From Anaerolineae bacterium (GTDB taxonomy: Bacteria; Chloroflexota; Anaerolineae; Aggregatilineales; Phototrophicaceae): a DNA stretch of 6,120 nt. The stretch lies in the NCBI GenBank assembly GCA_020848855.1, contig JADLHH010000561.1, forward strand, positions 1-6,120. The letters run 5' to 3'. The position numbers were made by a program, and so were the translations under genes. Below, piece after piece: positions 4,287 through 6,120 of this stretch (within the stretch, counting starts at the first letter, position 1; the number at the start of each line of letters is the position of its first letter). The notes beneath the pieces were generated by a model that saw only the letters and a program-made list of their open reading frames with translations, did not search any database and was not told the origin of the DNA.

Positions 4287-6120
4287 TTGTTACGCAGAGA
4301 TAGGTTTAGCCTTTTGCTTGCCGTGCTCGCTATCTTTCTGGGCAGTGTGAGCGTGATGGCGCAGGATGCGCCTGCACCGGTCGCTCCCACCAGCACCGAT
4401 TTGCTCAAGGTGAATATCCTGTTTGTCGGAGCGCACCCGGACGACGACTCGGCTGCCGTTGGCACGCTGGCGCGCTATGGACTCGATCACGGTGCGCAGA
4501 CCGGTGTGATCACGGCGACGCGCGGCGAAGGCGGCGGCAACTCGATTGGGCGTGAGCTGGGACCGTCGCTCGGCATTCTGCGTGAAGCCGAGGAGCGCGC
4601 GGCGCTGTCCATGCTCGGCGTGTCGTCGGTCAACTATCTGAACGAGCAGGATTGGGCATTCACCACCAGCGCGACCGCAGCCGAGCAGTTCTGGGGGCAT
4701 GATGAGCCGCTGGGCAACCTCGTGCGCCTGTTCCGCCTGCTCAAGCCGGATGTGGTGATCACGATGAACCCGTCACCCGGCAGCGGGCACGGGCATCACC
4801 AGTATGTCGCGCGGCTGGCGACCGAAGCGTTCTTCCTCGCTGGCGACCCGACCGCCTTCCCGGAACAGCTCAGCGACGAATTTCTCGATCCCTGGCAGCC
4901 GCTCAAGCTGTATTACGCGCTCAACTACGGCGGCGAAGGGCTGACGGCGAGCCTGCAAGTGCCGGTGGACGAAATCTCGCCCAGTCAGTTCACCAGCTAT
5001 GCTGACCTGAAAGCCAACGCGCTGCGGCTGTACCGCAGCCAGGGCTTCGACAGCTTCTTCACACTCCCCGCGCAGGGGTTCGCCAGCTTCCCCGAAACGT
5101 TCATGCTGGCGGCGAGCGTTCTGCCGGTCACCGACGCGGAAACCGACATCCTCGCCGGAGTCAACACCGGGGTAGCGCGGGCGCCGGCTGGCGTCCAACT
5201 GCTGGTCACGCCGCAGAATTTCTACATGGCGCAGGGCAGCGAACAGCAGATCGACGTGACGTTCCGCAATATGAGCGCCGTTGACCTGACCGGTGTCTCG
5301 CTGAGCCTGAGCGCGCCCGATGGCTGGACGGTCAGCGAGGCGCAGGACGTGGGCGATCTGGCGGCAGGCGGTGAAGCCTCCGCGACGTTCACGGTCAGCG
5401 TTCCGCCGGATGCCGATGTCAGCGCGTTCTCGCGGCTGAGCGGGCGTTTCGACGCGACCGATGCTTCCGGCGACGCGGTTTACGCCGGCAAACCGGCACT
5501 GGTGCAGGTGACTTCTCCCGTTTCGGTCGAGCTTCAGCCGATTCAGGCGGTGCAGATTTATCGTGACTGGGCGAGCAGCATCGGCATGGAAAGCATCGTC
5601 GGGCTGGCATCCACCCAGATCGCGCTGGCGGCGGGCGGCTCTGGCACGATTCCGGTGATCCTCACCAACCGCTCCGATTCCGCTCAGGACGTGACCGTTT
5701 CGGTCAGCGTGAGCGGCGATGCCGTTTCGCTGGATGTGAGCGAACAGACGGTGACCGTTGCCGCCGGCGAATCGCAGACGGTCACCTTTGGGGTCACGGT
5801 TGCCGACGGCGCGGCGCAGAACACGTTCGACGTGACCGCGCAGGCGACCTATGGCGATTATGATCTGAGCAGCGCCGGTACGGTGCAGATCGTGCCGTCG
5901 CTGAGCGTGCCGCGTGTAGCTGCCGCGCCGGAAATTGATGGTGATCTGAGCGAATATGCCGACCTGCCGACCTACGAAATCCCGTATACGTACCTGTGGG
6001 AAGGCGCGACCGACGATGAAGCCGACCTGACCGGTCAGTTCCAGGTCGCCTACGACGACGCATATCTGTACGTCGCTGTTCAGGTCACCGATCAGACGGT
6101 CGTCTCGAACATCGCGCCGA
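4287..6120 (+). CDS. Secreted LmbE/PIG-L family deacetylase with NEW3-like and CBM9-like modules (3' end beyond window)
   Basis: The frame runs 611 codons from TTG 4287 to the window edge. The TTG start is chosen because AAGGGG (4275-4280) lies 6 nt before it and a signal peptide follows at once: MLRRDRF, a hydrophobic stretch about residues 8-23, and a probable cut after VMA (25). The N-terminal domain (about 42-290) is PIG-L/LmbE-like: LFVGAHPDDD (His50, Asp53 as zinc-ligand candidates), TRGEGGGNSIGRELG and GSGHGHHQY (His168, His170, His171). The family removes N-acetyl groups from GlcNAc-type or related sugars. Two beta-rich NEW3-like segments follow (about 303-385 and 440-535, with PQNFYMAQGSEQQIDVTFRN and a similar second copy). 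A CBM9/DOMON-like segment starts near 541 (APEIDGDLSEY...AYDDAYLYVAVQV). A secreted enzyme acting on polysaccharide or cell-surface glycans is likely, with the substrate unknown. The usual AHPDDE is AHPDDD here. The gene appears unrelated to the sulfur/tetrapyrrole genes. Confidence 0.85.
   Translation, partial: MLRRDRFSLLLAVLAIFLGSVSVMAQDAPAPVAPTSTDLLKVNILFVGAHPDDDSAAVGTLARYGLDHGAQTGVITATRGEGGGNSIGRELGPSLGILREAEERAALSMLGVSSVNYLNEQDWAFTTSATAAEQFWGHDEPLGNLVRLFRLLKPDVVITMNPSPGSGHGHHQYVARLATEAFFLAGDPTAFPEQLSDEFLDPWQPLKLYYALNYGGEGLTASLQVPVDEISPSQFTSYADLKANALRLYRSQGFDSFFTLPAQGFASFPETFMLAASVLPVTDAETDILAGVNTGVARAPAGVQLLVTPQNFYMAQGSEQQIDVTFRNMSAVDLTGVSLSLSAPDGWTVSEAQDVGDLAAGGEASATFTVSVPPDADVSAFSRLSGRFDATDASGDAVYAGKPALVQVTSPVSVELQPIQAVQIYRDWASSIGMESIVGLASTQIALAAGGSGTIPVILTNRSDSAQDVTVSVSVSGDAVSLDVSEQTVTVAAGESQTVTFGVTVADGAAQNTFDVTAQATYGDYDLSSAGTVQIVPSLSVPRVAAAPEIDGDLSEYADLPTYEIPYTYLWEGATDDEADLTGQFQVAYDDAYLYVAVQVTDQTVVSNIAP

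Noticed and set aside
4290..4700. Minus-strand ORF of 136 codons within the LmbE-like gene
   Set aside because: Antisense to the signal peptide and catalytic motifs of the plus-strand deacetylase; Arg-rich shadow.

Overview
The window looks like GC-rich chromosomal DNA from a free-living bacterium. A Chloroflexota (Anaerolineae-like) host is my best guess, from the protein styles (Zn-type HemB with APS-reductase-type CysH, secreted LmbE with NEW3 and CBM9-like modules), a TTG start and a probable leaderless mRNA. That assignment is inference only.

Layout. (1) 1-762, minus strand: the 5' two thirds of a two-domain CbiX-type sirohydrochlorin chelatase, which runs off the left edge. Just upstream of it lies a 5'-truncated C-terminal remnant resembling precorrin-2 dehydrogenase/siroheme synthase (SirC/Met8). 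Next to the point where the remnant loses its coding sense is a small element of three 9-bp units (CTTGGCGNN-like). (2) 849-1170, plus strand: a long regulatory leader that starts at a sigma70-like promoter. It contains two consecutive attenuator-like modules. Each has an 18-codon ORF with three Cys codons (MATILIPGFVCCCMLNQP and MTIRVLCTMCCLDKPHGA), an AACC/GGTT switching region and an intrinsic terminator whose 5' arm begins AACC. (3) 1171-2883, plus strand: cysH (APS-reductase type, with CC...CxxC iron-sulfur ligands and the ECGIH active site), abutting hemB (porphobilinogen synthase). (4) 2844-3998, minus strand: a uroporphyrinogen decarboxylase-superfamily protein of unknown substrate, converging on and overlapping hemB by 40 bp. 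(5) 3999-4286: a divergent intergenic region with two TATAAT boxes, a hairpin, a perfect 14-bp palindrome and a perfect tandem 14-bp duplication. (6) 4287-6120+, plus strand: a secreted LmbE/PIG-L deacetylase with NEW3-like and CBM9-like modules, cut by the right edge.

Functional theme: assimilatory sulfate reduction together with the tetrapyrrole (siroheme) supply that sulfite reductase needs. The most notable signal is the pair of Cys-codon leader peptides, each followed by a terminator, in front of cysH-hemB. It suggests that sulfate reduction, and with it an early step of tetrapyrrole synthesis, is controlled by charged tRNA-Cys through two attenuators in series. The two ORFs, two terminators and alternative pairings are visible in the sequence. 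The regulatory behaviour is inferred.
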